A DNA stretch of 64,000 nucleotides from Natrinema amylolyticum (GTDB lineage: Archaea > Halobacteriota > Halobacteria > Halobacteriales > Natrialbaceae), in contig NZ_JAIWPJ010000004.1 of the NCBI RefSeq assembly GCF_020515625.1, positions 124,001-188,000 on the forward strand. The letters are read 5' to 3'. A program made the position numbers and the translations under genes. This document shows positions 28,306 to 37,793 of this stretch, in pieces. The notes beneath the pieces were generated by a model. That model saw only the letters and a program-made list of their open reading frames with translations. It was not told where the DNA came from and searched no databases. The first letter of the stretch is position 1; each line of letters opens with the position of its first letter.

Positions 28306-29041
28306 CGATACCGTGTTCCAGATCGACGACTTGCGAAAGGAGTTCGGCGGTCTCGTCGCCGTCGACGACCTCTCGTTCGACCTCCGGGACGACGAGATCC
28401 TGGGACTAATCGGTCCGAACGGGTCCGGGAAGAGTACCGTCTTCAACTGCATCATGGGAATCTACGACGTGACCGGCGGCTCCGTCCAGTTCAGGGGCAC
28501 CGATATCACGGACATGGATACCCACGAGATCGTTAACCGCGGGATCGCACGCGTTTCCCAGGAGTCGAACCCGATTCCGTCCTCGACGGTCGGGGAAAAC
28601 ATCGAGCTGTTCACGTATCCGAACGATATCTTCTCGCTCACCGGCGGTGCGAGTCAAGCGGAAGTCCTCGACATCGCCCGGCGGTTCGACCTCGACGAAA
28701 AGTTGGATACGCTCCCCGGATCGCTCCCCCACGCTGACGTCCGGCGGCTGGAAATCGCGAAAGCGCTGGCGACCGAACCCGACATGCTCCTCCTCGACGA
28801 ACCGTTCGCGGGGATGAATCAGGCGGAGATTCGCGAGCTGTCCGAACAGATTCGCGATATCCACGCGGAAGGGACACCGATCATCATCGTCGACCACAAT
28901 ATGAAAGGACTCATGCCGATCGTCGACCGCGTCGTCGTCATCAACAGCGGACAGAAGATCGCCGAGGGATCGCCCGAGGAGATAGCGAACGACGAGACGG
29001 TACAGAAAGCGTACCTCGCCGGTGCGGAGGTGGGCGACTGA
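28298..29041 (+). CDS. livG: branched-chain amino acid-type ABC transporter ATPase LivG
   Basis: About 247 residues of ABC ATPase: Walker [10 protein letters not shown], Walker [12 protein letters not shown] and switch His in VDHNMKGL. The ABC signature, normally LSYGQQ or similar before RRLEIA, reads [16 protein letters not shown], so the conserved Gly and Gln are replaced by Ala and Asp. ATG at 28298 is preceded by GGAGGTGG, which decides the start over a GTG at 28289; it overlaps the end of livM. It energises transport together with LivF. Confidence 0.92.
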   Translation: MSSDTVFQIDDLRKEFGGLVAVDDLSFDLRDDEILGLIGPNGSGKSTVFNCIMGIYDVTGGSVQFRGTDITDMDTHEIVNRGIARVSQESNPIPSSTVGENIELFTYPNDIFSLTGGASQAEVLDIARRFDLDEKLDTLPGSLPHADVRRLEIAKALATEPDMLLLDEPFAGMNQAEIRELSEQIRDIHAEGTPIIIVDHNMKGLMPIVDRVVVINSGQKIAEGSPEEIANDETVQKAYLAGAEVGD

Positions 29042-29757
29042 TGGCCGATCCCGTCCTCGAGATCGAGGGTCTGGACGTGACCTACGGCAAGACACAGGCG
29101 CTCGACGACGTCTCCTTACACGTCGAGGAAGGCGAAACGGTCGGCGTCATCGGGCCGAACGGCGCCGGGAAGACGACGCTGTTCGACACCCTCTCCGGAA
29201 TCAAGGAGTACGAGGGCAGCATCAAGCTGTTCGGCGAAGAACTGTCCGACCTCTCCAAGCGCGAAATCGTCGACCGAGGGCTCGTCCACTGCAGCGAAGA
29301 GCACGACCTCTTCCCGTTTTTCTCCGTCCACGAGAACCTCCTGATGGGGGCCTATCCCCGAGACGATCAGGCGGCCGCTCAGGAGACGATCGACTGGGTC
29401 TACGAGCTGTTCCCGCGACTGGACGAGCGCCGCGATCAGGACGCGGAGACGCTGAGCGGCGGTGAACAGCAGATGCTTGCCATCGGTCGCGCGCTGGTCA
29501 GCGATCCGAAGCTCCTCATCTTGGACGAGCCGACGCTCGGACTCGCGCCGATCATCATCAACGACCTCGACGACACCTTCGAACAGCTCAAGCGGGAGGG
29601 CATCACGATCCTGATCGCCGAGCAGAACACTACCTTCGCGATGCGCCACGCCGAGCGGCTCTATCTGCTCGAGACCGGAGCGATCACGCTCGAGGGCCCC
29701 GCGTCGGAACTACAGGAGGACGAGTACGTCCGCGACGCCTACATCGGCGTCACGTGA
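29041..29757 (+). CDS. livF: branched-chain amino acid-type ABC transporter ATPase LivF
   Basis: A 238-residue ABC ATPase with Walker A GPNGAGKTT, a fully canonical signature LSGGEQQMLAIGRAL, Walker B LLILDEPTLGLAP and AEQNTTFAM switch region, matching LivF. Its ATG shares a base with the livG stop codon, so the two are translationally coupled. Because LivG has a degenerate signature, one of the two composite ATP sites may be weakened. Confidence 0.93.
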   Translation: MADPVLEIEGLDVTYGKTQALDDVSLHVEEGETVGVIGPNGAGKTTLFDTLSGIKEYEGSIKLFGEELSDLSKREIVDRGLVHCSEEHDLFPFFSVHENLLMGAYPRDDQAAAQETIDWVYELFPRLDERRDQDAETLSGGEQQMLAIGRALVSDPKLLILDEPTLGLAPIIINDLDDTFEQLKREGITILIAEQNTTFAMRHAERLYLLETGAITLEGPASELQEDEYVRDAYIGVT

Positions 29758-29927
29758 CGTCGCTGCGTCACCGTTTCCTGTCGCCGTAGTTCGGACGATA
29801 GGGTCGCCGTTCCCTGCCGTTGTAGTTCGACGAGTCGGGTCGCCATTTTCCGCCGCGAGTACCGGCAGACGGCATTCTACGGACACGTAGCTTTACCTTC
29901 GCGGACGTGGTATGGGTAGACAGGACA

Positions 29928-31004
29928 ATGGATGCAGTATACCTGCACGGGCCCGGAGACCTCCGTGTCGACGACGTCGATCAGCACGCCGTCTCGGCGG
30001 ACGCGGTCGCGGTCGATATCGAGTACACGGGGATCTGTGGCTCCGATCTGCACGAGTACGAGGTCGGACCCGTTCCGATCCGAGCCGAAGCGACTGACCA
30101 CTCGATTCCGGAGTCGGACTGGGACGAGTACCTGCCGAAGCCGATGGGTCACGAGATCGCCGGCACCGTTTCGGACGTCGGTGAGGCCGTCGACGACGTT
30201 CGCGTCGGCGATCGAGTCACGCTGAACATGGTCACTGCCTGCCACGACTGCCGCTACTGTGCGGCCGGGAAGTACCACCTCTGTGAGCGAGGGGACGGCG
30301 GCGTCGTCGCCAGTCGCGGCTTCGCGGATCGAATCGTCGTCCCGTCCTCGATGGCCGTCCCCGTCCCGGACGAGGTGTCGCTTCGCCACGCCGCGCTCGC
30401 GGAACCCCTCGGCGTCTCGCTTCGGGGTGTTCGGCGATCGGACCTCGAGCCCACCGATCGCGTTGCGGTGTTCGGTGCCGGGCCGATCGGCCTCGGCGTC
30501 GTCGCAGGCGCTGCCGCGGCCGGTGCGCGCGAGATCTACGTCAGCGAACCGCGAGCGGCCCGTCGAGCGGCCGCGGAGGCACTCGGTGCCGACGTCGTCA
30601 TCGATCCGACCGCCGTCGACGCCGTCGAGGAGATCCAGCGGGAGACCGACCGAGTCGACGTCTCCTTCGAGTGCGCCGGAACGGCCGCGACGCTGACGGA
30701 CGCCCTCCGGAGTACCGCGTACGGCGAACGGGTCGTCGTGCTCAGCGTGTTCGAGGAGGAGGTTCCGATTCATCCGAACGATGTCATGCAGGCGGAACGG
30801 GAGCTCGTCGGGTCCTTCGGCTTCCAGGGCGGGCCGCTCGCCTCGCGGTCGGAATTCGCGACCGCGTTGGACCTAATCGACGACGGTCGCATCGATCCCG
30901 AGCCGATGATCACCGAGACGGTGTCGCTGAACGACGTCGAGTCGGCGTTCGAGGGACTTCGCGATCCCGAGAGCGATCAGATCAAGGTACTCGTCGAGCC
31001 CTGA
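29928..31004 (+). CDS. zinc-dependent alcohol dehydrogenase (butanediol dehydrogenase-like)
   Basis: About 358 residues of the medium-chain dehydrogenase family. The catalytic zinc site is seen in GICGSDLHEYE and MGHEIAGTV, the structural zinc in a four-Cys lobe (CHDCRYCAAGKYHLC), and the NAD-binding loop in VFGAGPIGLGVVAGA. The two-part insert before MGHE resembles 2,3-butanediol and sorbitol dehydrogenases. ATG at 29928 gives MDAVYLHGPGD, the normal family start. Its role with the transporter or CoA genes is unclear. Confidence 0.9.
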   Translation: MDAVYLHGPGDLRVDDVDQHAVSADAVAVDIEYTGICGSDLHEYEVGPVPIRAEATDHSIPESDWDEYLPKPMGHEIAGTVSDVGEAVDDVRVGDRVTLNMVTACHDCRYCAAGKYHLCERGDGGVVASRGFADRIVVPSSMAVPVPDEVSLRHAALAEPLGVSLRGVRRSDLEPTDRVAVFGAGPIGLGVVAGAAAAGAREIYVSEPRAARRAAAEALGADVVIDPTAVDAVEEIQRETDRVDVSFECAGTAATLTDALRSTAYGERVVVLSVFEEEVPIHPNDVMQAERELVGSFGFQGGPLASRSEFATALDLIDDGRIDPEPMITETVSLNDVESAFEGLRDPESDQIKVLVEP

Positions 31005-31029
31005 CGCGTCGAACGAGCCGTCCGGCCGC

Positions 31030-32433
31030 TCACCGATTCAGCGTGTGTACCGCCTGCCCGAGCGCGTTCTCGCAGGCCTCCATGACTGCCTCCGAGAGCG
31101 TCGGGTGCATGTGAACGGTGCCGGCGACGTCCTCGAGCGTCAGTCCCGTCTCGACCGCCACTCCGAGTTCGCCGATCAGTTCGGACGCCTCGGGACCGAC
31201 GATCTGTGCACCGAGGAGTCGGCCGGTGTCTTCCCCGGCGACGACGCGGACGAACCCCTCCGTCTCCGCGAGCGTGAGCGCTCGGCCGCTCGCGTTGAAC
31301 GGGAACTCGCCGACGACCGGTGAGTGGCCGGCGTCGCGCGCCTCGGCTTCGGTCAAGCCGACGGTAGCGATCTCCGGGTCGACGAATACCGCCGTCGGGA
31401 TCGCAGCGTCACGAAGCGCGGCGTCACCGCCCGACGCGACTTCGGCGGTGACGAGCCCCTCCGCGACCGCTTTGTGTGCGAGCATCGGTTCGCCGGCGAC
31501 ATCGCCGACCGCGAAGACGTGATTGCGAGCCGTCCGAGTTCGATCGTCGGTCTCGAGGAATCCGCCGTCGGTCGGCTCCAGTCCGATCGCCTCGAGACCG
31601 AGCGTGTCGGAGACGGGTTCCCGACCGATCGCGACGAGTATCCGCTCCGCGGTCGTCTCGTGCTCGGTCCCGTCCGTCCCTTCCGTGTGGAGGGTAACCT
31701 CCCCGTCGTCTTCTCGCTCCCACTCGACCGCGACCTGTCCGAACTCGAAGTCGACGCCGACGGATTCGGCTCGCTTCTTGACCGGGCGGGTGAGGTCCGA
31801 TTCGTACCCCGGGAGCACGTCGTCTTCCATCTCGACGACCGTGACGTCCGTCCCGAGCTTCGCGAACACCGTCGAGAGTTCCATGCCGATGTATCCCGCG
31901 CCGACGACGGCCAGCGACCGCGGCGCGGCCTCGAGCGCCAGCGCCTGCCGAGAGTTCAGAATCGGGTCGTCGTCGAAGGAAAACCCCGGAACGCTCATCG
32001 GGCGGCTCCCGGTCGCAATGACGGCGCTTTCGAACTCGAGCTCGTCGACAGTGCCGTCCGTCGCAGCGATTTCGACTGTGTGGTCGGCCGCGAACCGCGC
32101 CGTTCCCTCTCTCACGCTGACGCCGTTCGCCTTGCAGAGTTTTTCGACGCCGCCCGTGAGCCGGTCGACCACGTCGTCCTTCCAGTCGATCATCTCCCCG
32201 ACGTCGACGAACGGCTCCGCGTAGATACCCATCTGAGACGCCGACTCGAGTTCGGTAACGAGATTCGACGCGGTCAACAGCGCCTTCGAGGGGATACAGC
32301 CGTGATTGAGACAGGTTCCGCCGACGCCGTCCCGGTCGACGAGCGTGACGTCGCAGTCGCGCTGTGCGGCACGAATCGCGGCGCTGTAACCGCCGGGTCC
32401 ACCGCCGATCACGAGAATGTCAGTTGCTACCAT
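31030..32433 (-). CDS. lpdA: dihydrolipoyl dehydrogenase
   Basis: About 467 residues. It starts MVATDILVIGGGPGGYSAA, has the redox disulfide in GGTCLNHGCIPSKALL, a second dinucleotide motif VVGAGYIGMELS, and the C-terminal HMHPTLSEAVMEA with the His-Glu dyad. It reoxidises dihydrolipoyl groups of 2-oxoacid dehydrogenase or glycine cleavage complexes with NAD. None of those partner genes is nearby. ATG at 32433 is supported by homology; the open frame upstream has none. A partial copy at 5093-5301 shows it was duplicated. Confidence 0.93.
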   Translation of the reverse strand: MVATDILVIGGGPGGYSAAIRAAQRDCDVTLVDRDGVGGTCLNHGCIPSKALLTASNLVTELESASQMGIYAEPFVDVGEMIDWKDDVVDRLTGGVEKLCKANGVSVREGTARFAADHTVEIAATDGTVDELEFESAVIATGSRPMSVPGFSFDDDPILNSRQALALEAAPRSLAVVGAGYIGMELSTVFAKLGTDVTVVEMEDDVLPGYESDLTRPVKKRAESVGVDFEFGQVAVEWEREDDGEVTLHTEGTDGTEHETTAERILVAIGREPVSDTLGLEAIGLEPTDGGFLETDDRTRTARNHVFAVGDVAGEPMLAHKAVAEGLVTAEVASGGDAALRDAAIPTAVFVDPEIATVGLTEAEARDAGHSPVVGEFPFNASGRALTLAETEGFVRVVAGEDTGRLLGAQIVGPEASELIGELGVAVETGLTLEDVAGTVHMHPTLSEAVMEACENALGQAVHTLNR

Positions 32434-32539
32434 GCGGAAGCAATCGTCCGGGTCGCTTATAGTGGTTTGGTGACCGGTTCTCGTCTCGAACGAAGTCGGG
32501 CGACGGCTGAGAAAGACGCCTCCGGCGCGACACCGTTTC

Positions 32540-32582
32540 GTCAAATAAACCCTCGTGAGTATCACTCGCGGTTTGTTTTGAC
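32540..32582. repeat. Inverted repeat upstream of lpdA
   Basis: The left arm GTCAAATAAACC (32540-32551) and right arm GGTTTGTTTTGAC (32570-32582) are complementary apart from one mismatch and one extra base, around an 18-nt loop. It may act as an operator, terminator or small mobile-element end. Confidence 0.5.
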
Positions 32583-32605
32583 ACGCCATCTCACATCAGT
32601 GTACA

Positions 32606-32624
32606 TAACACCCTTAGTGTGTTA
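32606..32624. promoter_or_regulatory. 19-nt near-palindrome, second copy of the 3729-3747 site
   Basis: TAACACCCTTAGTGTGTTA differs at one base from the perfect palindrome at 3729-3747. It lies about 170 bp upstream of the lpdA start. Shared sequence and intergenic placement point to a common regulator. Confidence 0.55.
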
Positions 32625-32836
32625 TCGTCTCGAGTCAGCTGCGGTCCACTGCGGTCTCAAACGGGAGCACTAACAGCGGCAGTCTGTCTGACACAGGCTC
32701 AAGGAGAGTCCCTCCGAACCGGTTCTCCAGTTCGAGTACTATCGTGCCGAATCTCACCGAAATTGCTGAGCGGGTCGGATACAGTGACAGTCCGACCCGA
32801 CCGTCGGTTCGGAAGTCTCGTCCGTGCGGCCTCTCC

Positions 32837-32962
32837 TCACGTGTCCTTGTCGCGTTTCCAGTGGTGGTTGCACTGGTTGCAACTGTACTGAATGTGATGC
32901 GCTCGTTCTTCGAGCCACACGTCGTCTCCCTCGCAGTTCGGGCATTGGTCGTTCACTGCCAT
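32837..32962 (-). CDS. Small CxxC zinc-ribbon protein
   Basis: A 41-residue protein beginning MAVNDQCPNCEGDDVWLEER and ending in CNQCNHHWKRDKDT. The paired CPNC and CNQC knuckles, with spacing of about 20 residues, form a one-zinc ribbon. Tiny two-knuckle zinc proteins are common and conserved in haloarchaea and are often missed in annotation. Function is unknown. ATG at 32962 is chosen because similarity to the family style begins there; the frame is open upstream without sense. Confidence 0.7.
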   Translation of the reverse strand: MAVNDQCPNCEGDDVWLEERAHHIQYSCNQCNHHWKRDKDT

Positions 32963-34324
32963 ACCGGAGCTACATCGTCGACCGTCTTTATGCCTACGCA
33001 GGACAGCAGCCGTTGCGAGGTGGTCTCCCCGACGGCACAACGCTCGAGACGAGAGTTGCAGTATCGCTGTCGACTCGAGGGGAGAGGCCGTCCGTGAGGG
33101 TATGGGGCCGTGGCCCGATATGCGGGACGGCGACAACGTGTCCCGTCGGTCGCGGTTCGTTCACGCTCGGCCACTGCTATGCCTCTTCGCACGACGATCG
33201 ATCCGGGAGAAACGGACTCCGCCGAAAACAGTCGTCTACTCCATTGAATGCGGTTCGGTCGGCTCCGATCTCGACGGGCGAAGAACGGAGGGAAAGCGGT
33301 GGATTTCGCAGTGTACCATCACAGGTACGTGGCTGGATCGGTTGAGAATCGGGTGTCGGGGTTGTCCGTGATGTTTCGTCTATCCCACCTCCGTGACACT
33401 TGTTACCACCAACCACTAAATAAACGTTGGTGTTGCGGAAGGACTGCCCCGGTTTTTCGACGATGTCCACAGGGAAAACACGTAATTACCGGACTCGCTG
33501 CGGTCATCGATTCGGAGAACCAGCCGTTGGCCGAGATTCCGAGAACTCGCGGACGTGAGAGTGAGAACGGCAGTGAGGAGACGGTCCGTGGTCTACGGCG
33601 AGCCGGCCTCCGGTTTCTCTCTCGAGGACGACCTCGAATTCCGGAACCCGGTCCGGCAGCTGCCGAGTCGACGATCGGGGCGACAGACACCGGCGGAACG
33701 CCGTTCGGTCGTTCGGAACGGAGTCACAGGAGAGACGGCAACGATTGTGGGGATCCCGTTGCCGTCTCGAAGCGTGGCAAACGACTGACCCTATTGGCTG
33801 TGCTGCAGCCGTGGTATAGTATGACAAACACCGCCTTGAATCCAGCGGCGTTTCGCAGTGCGTGACGTCGCCGAGCGGTCGGATCCCCCATTTCACGAAT
33901 TTCGGGTGCGACTCCTCGCACGTCCGGACCATTTTTCGCGTCGGCGTAGACGCGGTATACACCGCTTCGTCGTCTCGAGTGATTTCGGATGGCCAGGTCG
34001 TGCGGATCGGTGATCGAGTCGACGGACGCGACACCGGGCCGATCGGGCAGCAGCGACCGTATACATTGGCCTGCGTGGGGTGAACCGCCTCGAGGTCACG
34101 CGGTTCGAGACGCCTTCGGCGCCTCGCCATCGAGCGAAACCGACGGTTCGCGGACGGGGCGATTCCGGAGGAATCGCTTACAGTCGGCGCAACGTTCCGA
34201 CGACCTCACCGAGTCCGGTGGGACGTACGTCCCGCTTGTTTCGCTCCTCTCGTCACGAAAATGTTTGAGTTACAGAGCGTCCGAAACGAGAGAGGTCATA
34301 AACTGTATTTCGATATATCAATAG
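32963..34324. other. Long region without recognised genes
   Basis: About 1.36 kb. Open frames occur on both strands, but their composition (Arg- and Ser-rich, few acidic residues) is that of non-coding GC-rich DNA. A minus-strand stretch around 33790-34060 in two frames (including REMGDPTARRRHALRNAAGF) could be a decayed gene I do not recognise. The block 34132-34262 is a diverged copy of sequence at 41063-41280. Confidence 0.45.
34132..34262. repeat. Dispersed non-coding repeat, copy 1
   Basis: Two blocks of this segment (GAGCGAAACCGACGGTTCGC and about 20 further bases, and the stretch around GGACGTACGTCCCGCT to 34262) reappear in the same order at 41063-41280. It is a diverged dispersed repeat, lying outside clear genes both times. 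Confidence 0.5.
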
Positions 34325-34568
34325 CTATAGCTCCCCCTCGAGGACGACTTCCGTCGCGAAGACTATATGCTCACGGTCGGCGTCCGTACTGTCGATTTCC
34401 GTGCCGGCGTATTCCTCGTTCCCGTACACCTGAGCGGCATCGGCGTGCCGATAGCGATCTCGAGGGCCACGAACGCCGCCTCCATCGGTAGCGATCGGGA
34501 TCCGAGCAAATCTCGAACCCGACACCATGGGTTGTGCCACGATGGACGACGAATCTCGAGGGTGTGAA
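34325..34568 (-). pseudogene. aldo/keto reductase N-terminal remnant
   Basis: Read leftward, one frame gives EAAFVALEI and, after loss of one base, the next gives YRHADAAQVYGNEEYAGTEI and DADREHIVFATEV before an early stop at 34325. This is the N-terminal part of an aldo/keto reductase: the Asp/Tyr active-site region (normally D-T-A-x-x-Y-G-N) is kept as DAAQVYGNE, but the catalytic Lys and the rest of the barrel are missing. The gene is frameshifted and truncated. Confidence 0.72.
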
Positions 34569-34663
34569 AGATATATTAAGCGAGATACGAATTGGACAGG
34601 TACGTGTCCGGTGCTTGCGGATCGTCTGCCGGCCCCGGGTTCTCGCTACCGAGCGTGGTTCAC

Positions 34664-35761
34664 ATGACATACAGGGCAGGTATTATCGGAACCGGCGGCA
34701 TCGCGGGGATGGGAATCCTCGGAATGCACGACGAGGAGGTTATCGGGACGGAGAAAATCGAGGCCAGCCACGCCGGCGGGTACGACGCGACGGACGAGAT
34801 CGAACTCGTCGCCGTCGCGGACGTCGACGAAGAGACCCTCGAGCAGTTCGGCGAGGCCTGGGGGATCCCGTCCGACCGACGGTACGTCGGCCACGAGGCG
34901 ATGCTCGACGCGGAGGATCTCGACGTCGTCTCGATCTGTACCCCCTCGTATCTCCATCACGAACACACGATCGACGCCGCTCGGTCGGCCGCCGACCCCG
35001 ACGCCATCTGGTGTGAGAAGCCAATCGCTTCACAGGTCAGCGCCGCCGAAGAGATGATCCGCGTCTGCGAGGAGACCGATACCGAGCTGATCGTCAATCA
35101 CTCGTTCCGGTTTACGACCAAACTCCAGCGGCTTCGCGAGCTCGTCCGAGAGGAGAACATCCTCGGTGACGTCGTCTCGGTCAGCACGCAGTACCGCATG
35201 GAACTCATGCGTAACTCGACGCACGTGCTCGACACGTTGGTCTATCTGCTCGACGCGCGTGCAGAGCAGATCAGCGGCTACGTCACTGGTGAGAACGAAG
35301 CGGTCGAGTCGCTCGACGTGTCACAGGCGGTCGACGATGCCGGCGGCGGCGGACACATCGTTATGGACGACGGAACGTTCGTCACCGTTGACTGTACGAT
35401 TCCCCGCGATATCTCGTCGATGACGCTCCAGTTCATCGGAACGGAGGGGAAATTGTACATGAACAACGACGACGGCGAATGGCGGTACTGGACGCTCGAG
35501 GACGGCGATCACGTCGAGACCGACCTCCCGGGAATCGACGGCTCTTGGACGTGGGACGACGACTACGAGCGCTCCTTCGCGAACGCTGCGCGCCACGTCG
35601 AAGACGTGCTGAACGGCGACGCAGAGAACATCTCGCCCGGTGTCGAGGCCGCGCGATCGCTCGAAATTATCGTCTCGTTCTACCTGTCGCATTACACCGG
35701 CGGGTCCATTGACGTCCCGCTCGCGGAGCCGCTGCGCGAGGTCACGATCACGTCCTGGTAG
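34664..35761 (+). CDS. Gfo/Idh/MocA family oxidoreductase
   Basis: About 365 residues. The N-terminal Rossmann motif GIIGTGGIAGMGIL binds NAD(P), and the CEKPIA motif (WCEKPIASQVS) carries the Lys typical of sugar dehydrogenases of this family. The C-terminal part is the usual alpha/beta substrate domain. Likely substrates are sugars, inositols or their derivatives. ATG at 34664 gives MTYRAGIIG. It stands alone between a reductase remnant and a broken membrane gene. Confidence 0.88.
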   Translation: MTYRAGIIGTGGIAGMGILGMHDEEVIGTEKIEASHAGGYDATDEIELVAVADVDEETLEQFGEAWGIPSDRRYVGHEAMLDAEDLDVVSICTPSYLHHEHTIDAARSAADPDAIWCEKPIASQVSAAEEMIRVCEETDTELIVNHSFRFTTKLQRLRELVREENILGDVVSVSTQYRMELMRNSTHVLDTLVYLLDARAEQISGYVTGENEAVESLDVSQAVDDAGGGGHIVMDDGTFVTVDCTIPRDISSMTLQFIGTEGKLYMNNDDGEWRYWTLEDGDHVETDLPGIDGSWTWDDDYERSFANAARHVEDVLNGDAENISPGVEAARSLEIIVSFYLSHYTGGSIDVPLAEPLREVTITSW

Positions 35762-36168
35762 CGATTCCTTGCTCGCTCACATCTCGTTCGTACAGAGACA
35801 TCAACACCACAGTTCAGACTGTTACGTCGAGGTTTCCGGTCGGTTAGGGAACCAGTACCGACGCGCTATCCAGAGACCGACGGCGAGGATGCCCGAGACG
35901 ACCGCGGGCCATCGATCAGTACTGAGATAGAGGTCCAGGGAAGGTGGCCGATACGTACTAAACGGAAACGAGACGGCATACGCCCTCCCGGTGGCCGAGA
36001 GCAACGCGACGTCGAGGGCGTGATACAGACCGATAGCGCATACCTCCGTCTTCAGGCGGAGGTCAAGCGATAGGCATAGTGTGCCAATCCACGAGTCCCG
36101 CCATTACTGGATTTCCCACGCTTCATCGAAGGTGTTAATACACTAATAAATAATAGTGTGCAACACGG

Positions 36169-36558
36169 ATGAAGACCACACGGCACGCGACCTACAACCT
36201 CAACTACCAGATAGTCTGGTTGCCGGAGTACCGCCAGTCGGTACTCGTCAACGAGGTCGCCGACCGTGTGCGAAACATCCTCTACGAAATCGCCGACGAC
36301 AAGGGCGTAGAGATAATCGACCTGACCGTTCAACCCGACCACATCCACCTGTTCGTCAGTAGCCCACCGAAACACGCCCCCTCGCTTCTCGCCAACTGGG
36401 TCAAGGGGATTTCCTCGCGGAAATACAACCATCGCTACGCCGACAACGAGGGCGAGAAGGTTCGATGGGCGCGGGGCTACTACGCAGGAACGGCGGGACA
36501 CGTCTCCAGTGAGACGGTGCAGGACTACATCCAGCGTCACGAGGAAGACGACCAATGA
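36169..36558 (+). CDS. tnpA: IS200/IS605 transposase TnpA (Y1 HUH)
   Basis: A 129-residue single-tyrosine HUH transposase. The metal-binding HUH motif is DHIHLFVS, preceded by the typical IVWLPEYR start, and the nucleophilic Tyr is in VQDYIQRHEE. It cuts and rejoins single-stranded element ends folded as hairpins. An AATAAATAAT box about 20 bp upstream (36144-36153) would drive a leaderless transcript. No damage is seen. Confidence 0.93.
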   Translation: MKTTRHATYNLNYQIVWLPEYRQSVLVNEVADRVRNILYEIADDKGVEIIDLTVQPDHIHLFVSSPPKHAPSLLANWVKGISSRKYNHRYADNEGEKVRWARGYYAGTAGHVSSETVQDYIQRHEEDDQ

Positions 36559-37793
36559 CCGAACTTACGAAGACGCTAGAACTGAAACTGGTAGACCCGA
36601 ACGCGCACAAACGGCGGAAACTCCGCGAGACGCAGGACGCCTACCAGCAGGCCCTTCAGGATGCGTTCGACGCTGGTTGTACCACCCAAACCGAAGCGAA
36701 CGGCGTGGTGGTCACCTATGACCTGTCGGGGTACGCAAAAAACGCCCTCAAGAAGTACGTCCCGCAGTTGACGACGACGTACAACGCGGGCGACCTACAC
36801 GACGATCACCCTGTTCGATTCACGAACGAGGGACTACGCCTCGACCACAAACCCGAGAACGCTATCGAGTGGTATGTCAAAATCCCACACCACGAGGACT
36901 ACCATCTCTGGATGCCAGCACAGCCGAATCCCGAACAGCGGGACTGGTTGGAAGCGGTGAACGCTGGAGACGCGGAGATGGGTGAGAGTCGGCTGTTTCA
37001 GCGGGACGAGACGTGGTATCTGCACGTCACCGCGACCCGCGACGTGGAGGACTGTTCCGAGGCGTCCACCGATGAACGAACGCCTATCGGAGTGGACATC
37101 GGAGAAGCGTCACTCGTCACGGTGTGTCACCGCGACGGCCACGGTTCTCCGACCCGTCCCGAACTGTGGGCCGACGAGGGCAAAACCGTTCGTCGGCTAC
37201 GCAAGACCTGCTTCACCGCTACGCGACGGCTTCAAAAACGCGGAAGCGACCGTATCGACGAGTCGTTCGGCGACGACCTGTGGAATCAGATAGACGACGT
37301 ATTCCACCGTGTCACCAGCGAAGTCGTGGAATACGCTGAATCCGTCGAGAATCCCGTACTAGTTCTGGAAGACTTGACGTACATTCGGGAGTCGATGGAC
37401 TACGGGGAATACATGAACCGCCGTCTTCACGGATGGGGGTTCGCCAAACTCCACGCGCAGATACGCTACAAGGCCGTCGAGAAGGGGATTCCCGTCGAGA
37501 CGGTGAACCCGCGCAACACGTCGAAGGTGTGCCATGCGTGCGGTGACGTCGGGTATCGCTCGAAGCAGGCGACGTTCAAATGCACGAACGACGACTGCTG
37601 GATGAGCGGGTACCAAGCCGACGTAAACGGGGCGATAAACATCGCAGACCGCTACCTCAGTGGAGAGAGTCGTTCCAGAGAACACCCGAACGACGATGAC
37701 TCGGCTGAGGATGGGGCGCGTTTGACCGCGCCACAAGACAGCCAAGCCAATGCTGAAACTCAGCAGTTGACGCTTGGAACGTATGCGTCTTGA
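36555..37793 (+). CDS. tnpB: TnpB RNA-guided nuclease (IS1341/IS605 type)
   Basis: A 412-residue TnpB with an intact RuvC core: first Asp in IGVDIGEASLV, Glu in LVLEDLTYIRES, a four-Cys zinc finger (CHACG and CTNDDC) and last Asp in QADVNGAINIA. TnpB proteins cut DNA next to the insertion target motif, guided by an RNA from the element's right end, and help retain the element. It overlaps tnpA by 4 bp. The C-terminal tail of about 40 residues after the RuvC domain overlaps the probable guide-RNA scaffold. Confidence 0.92.
   Translation: MTELTKTLELKLVDPNAHKRRKLRETQDAYQQALQDAFDAGCTTQTEANGVVVTYDLSGYAKNALKKYVPQLTTTYNAGDLHDDHPVRFTNEGLRLDHKPENAIEWYVKIPHHEDYHLWMPAQPNPEQRDWLEAVNAGDAEMGESRLFQRDETWYLHVTATRDVEDCSEASTDERTPIGVDIGEASLVTVCHRDGHGSPTRPELWADEGKTVRRLRKTCFTATRRLQKRGSDRIDESFGDDLWNQIDDVFHRVTSEVVEYAESVENPVLVLEDLTYIRESMDYGEYMNRRLHGWGFAKLHAQIRYKAVEKGIPVETVNPRNTSKVCHACGDVGYRSKQATFKCTNDDCWMSGYQADVNGAINIADRYLSGESRSREHPNDDDSAEDGARLTAPQDSQANAETQQLTLGTYAS

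Larger units (their letters stand above)
32434..32836. other. Intergenic region upstream of lpdA with two inverted repeats
   Basis: These 403 bp carry a 43-nt inverted repeat at 32540-32582 and an imperfect 19-nt palindrome at 32606-32624. Both are listed separately. No gene is visible. The region probably contains the lpdA promoter. Confidence 0.55.

Noticed and set aside
33248-33865. 205-codon open frame in the gene-poor zone
   Set aside because: It is Arg- and Gly-rich with few acidic residues and has no recognisable domain, unlike real haloarchaeal proteins.
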